From Bacteroidales bacterium (lineage in GTDB: Bacteria > Bacteroidota > Bacteroidia > Bacteroidales > P3), in assembly GCA_031286005.1 (NCBI GenBank), contig JAITVC010000146.1, forward strand, positions 1 to 5,290: a stretch of DNA of 5,290 nucleotides. The letters run 5' to 3'. The first letter of the stretch is position 1; each line of letters begins with the position of its first letter. A model generated the notes under the pieces. The model was not told the origin of the DNA. It searched no databases and saw nothing but the letters and a program-made list of their open reading frames with translations. Both the position numbers and the translations under genes were made by a program. Shown one piece after another: positions 4,776 through 5,290 of this stretch.

Positions 4776-5290
4776 ATGAAACAAACTTTTTTCTCGCTCT
4801 TTTTTGTCATAATAGCCCTTTCGGGCGCCAATGCACAGCCCTCTATTTTAAACGAATCTTTAAGTTTCAAAATCACGACCTACAATGTGGAGTGGTTTGG
4901 CTGCCCCAACCAAGGTCCAAGCAATGAAGAGTTGCAGATGAACAATGTTGTGAAGATGATTCTTGCTATGGACTCCGACGTTGTGGCTTTGCAGGAAATC
5001 GGCAATACGGTTATGGACACGCTCGTTCGCCGATTAGGCAGCGAATGGGGAGGCCGCATTGTTCCAAATAAAGCCGACATTTGCGGACAAAATGAAGCGT
5101 TTCTCTATCGTAAATCGAGAGTTGAATTAGTCAAGGCCGAAGCCATTACACAAGGTGTTGGAACGAGTTACAATTGGGCTTACCGGTTTCCGATTTTATA
5201 TCAAGTCAATCTGTTGGTAGACGGCAACGCCATTCCGGTTTCGTTTGTCAATATGCACCCCAAAGCAATGAGTGATGCAACAAGCTATGG
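4776..5290 (+). CDS. Secreted endonuclease/exonuclease/phosphatase (EEP) family protein, N-terminal part
   Basis: An ATG at 4776 opens a frame that reaches the right edge with 171 complete codons and no stop. The product has a signal peptide (MKQTFFSLFFVIIALSGANA, cleavage likely after A20), so it is exported to the periplasm or beyond. The mature part matches the DNase I-like EEP fold: TYNVEWFG (35-42, with the conserved Asn37), DVVALQEI (68-75, with E74 as the expected Mg2+ ligand), QNEAFLYRKSRVEL (105-118) and FVNMHPKA (157-164, with H161). The C-terminal half, where the catalytic GDFN-type and SDH-type motifs should occur, lies beyond the window. Family members cleave nucleic-acid or other phosphodiesters, or phosphate esters; an extracellular nuclease is likely but not proven. 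It lies 46 bp after apbE with no terminator or promoter visible between, so the two are probably co-transcribed. Confidence 0.87.
   Translation, partial: MKQTFFSLFFVIIALSGANAQPSILNESLSFKITTYNVEWFGCPNQGPSNEELQMNNVVKMILAMDSDVVALQEIGNTVMDTLVRRLGSEWGGRIVPNKADICGQNEAFLYRKSRVELVKAEAITQGVGTSYNWAYRFPILYQVNLLVDGNAIPVSFVNMHPKAMSDATSY

Noticed and set aside
4742..4927. 61-codon plus-strand frame at 4742-4927
   Set aside because: It overlaps the start of the EEP gene in another frame. The EEP frame has a good signal peptide and catalytic motifs, and this one has nothing.
4880..5080. Minus-strand frame at 4880-5080
   Set aside because: It is antisense to the conserved EEP region, with no independent support.

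Overview
The window looks like a chromosomal segment of a Bacteroidota bacterium, probably Bacteroidales. Three things point there. Perfect or near-perfect Bacteroidetes sigma-ABfr -7 elements (TAnnTTTG) lie upstream of genes, while none of the starts has a convincing Shine-Dalgarno. A lipoprotein has an acidic stretch directly after its lipid-anchored cysteine. A TonB-dependent receptor has the plug-domain wording typical of this phylum. The genus cannot be fixed from the sequence alone.

Layout: two transcription units diverge from a 319-bp intergenic region (2302-2620). Leftward (minus strand) there is a well-formed promoter (2389-2420), a lipoprotein of unknown function (1087-2301), a strong intergenic hairpin (1034-1063), and the N-terminal 341 codons of a TonB-dependent outer-membrane receptor that runs off the left edge (1-1025). 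Rightward (plus strand) there is a two-domain VOC/glyoxalase-fold protein (2621-3670), a hairpin-rich spacer built from GGTTAAA-like units that also carries a possible promoter, an ApbE-type FAD:protein FMN transferase lipoprotein (3761-4729), and the first 171 codons of a secreted endonuclease/exonuclease/phosphatase-fold hydrolase (4776-5290, cut by the right edge).

How the genes may work together: the lipoprotein and the receptor are co-oriented, 61 bp apart, with a promoter visible only upstream of the lipoprotein. They probably form a cell-envelope uptake or binding operon whose second gene is gated by the intergenic hairpin. The rightward genes encode one probably cytoplasmic protein (VOC) and two exported ones (ApbE, EEP). 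ApbE and EEP are 46 bp apart and probably co-transcribed, but no shared pathway is evident. No mobile element, CRISPR array, tRNA or rRNA is seen. I see no clearly new multi-gene system. The most noteworthy signals are regulatory: an A9 tract inside the lipoprotein promoter spacer, a near-perfect palindrome at its predicted transcription start, the hairpin abutting the receptor start codon, and a promoter -7 element embedded in a terminator-like hairpin.
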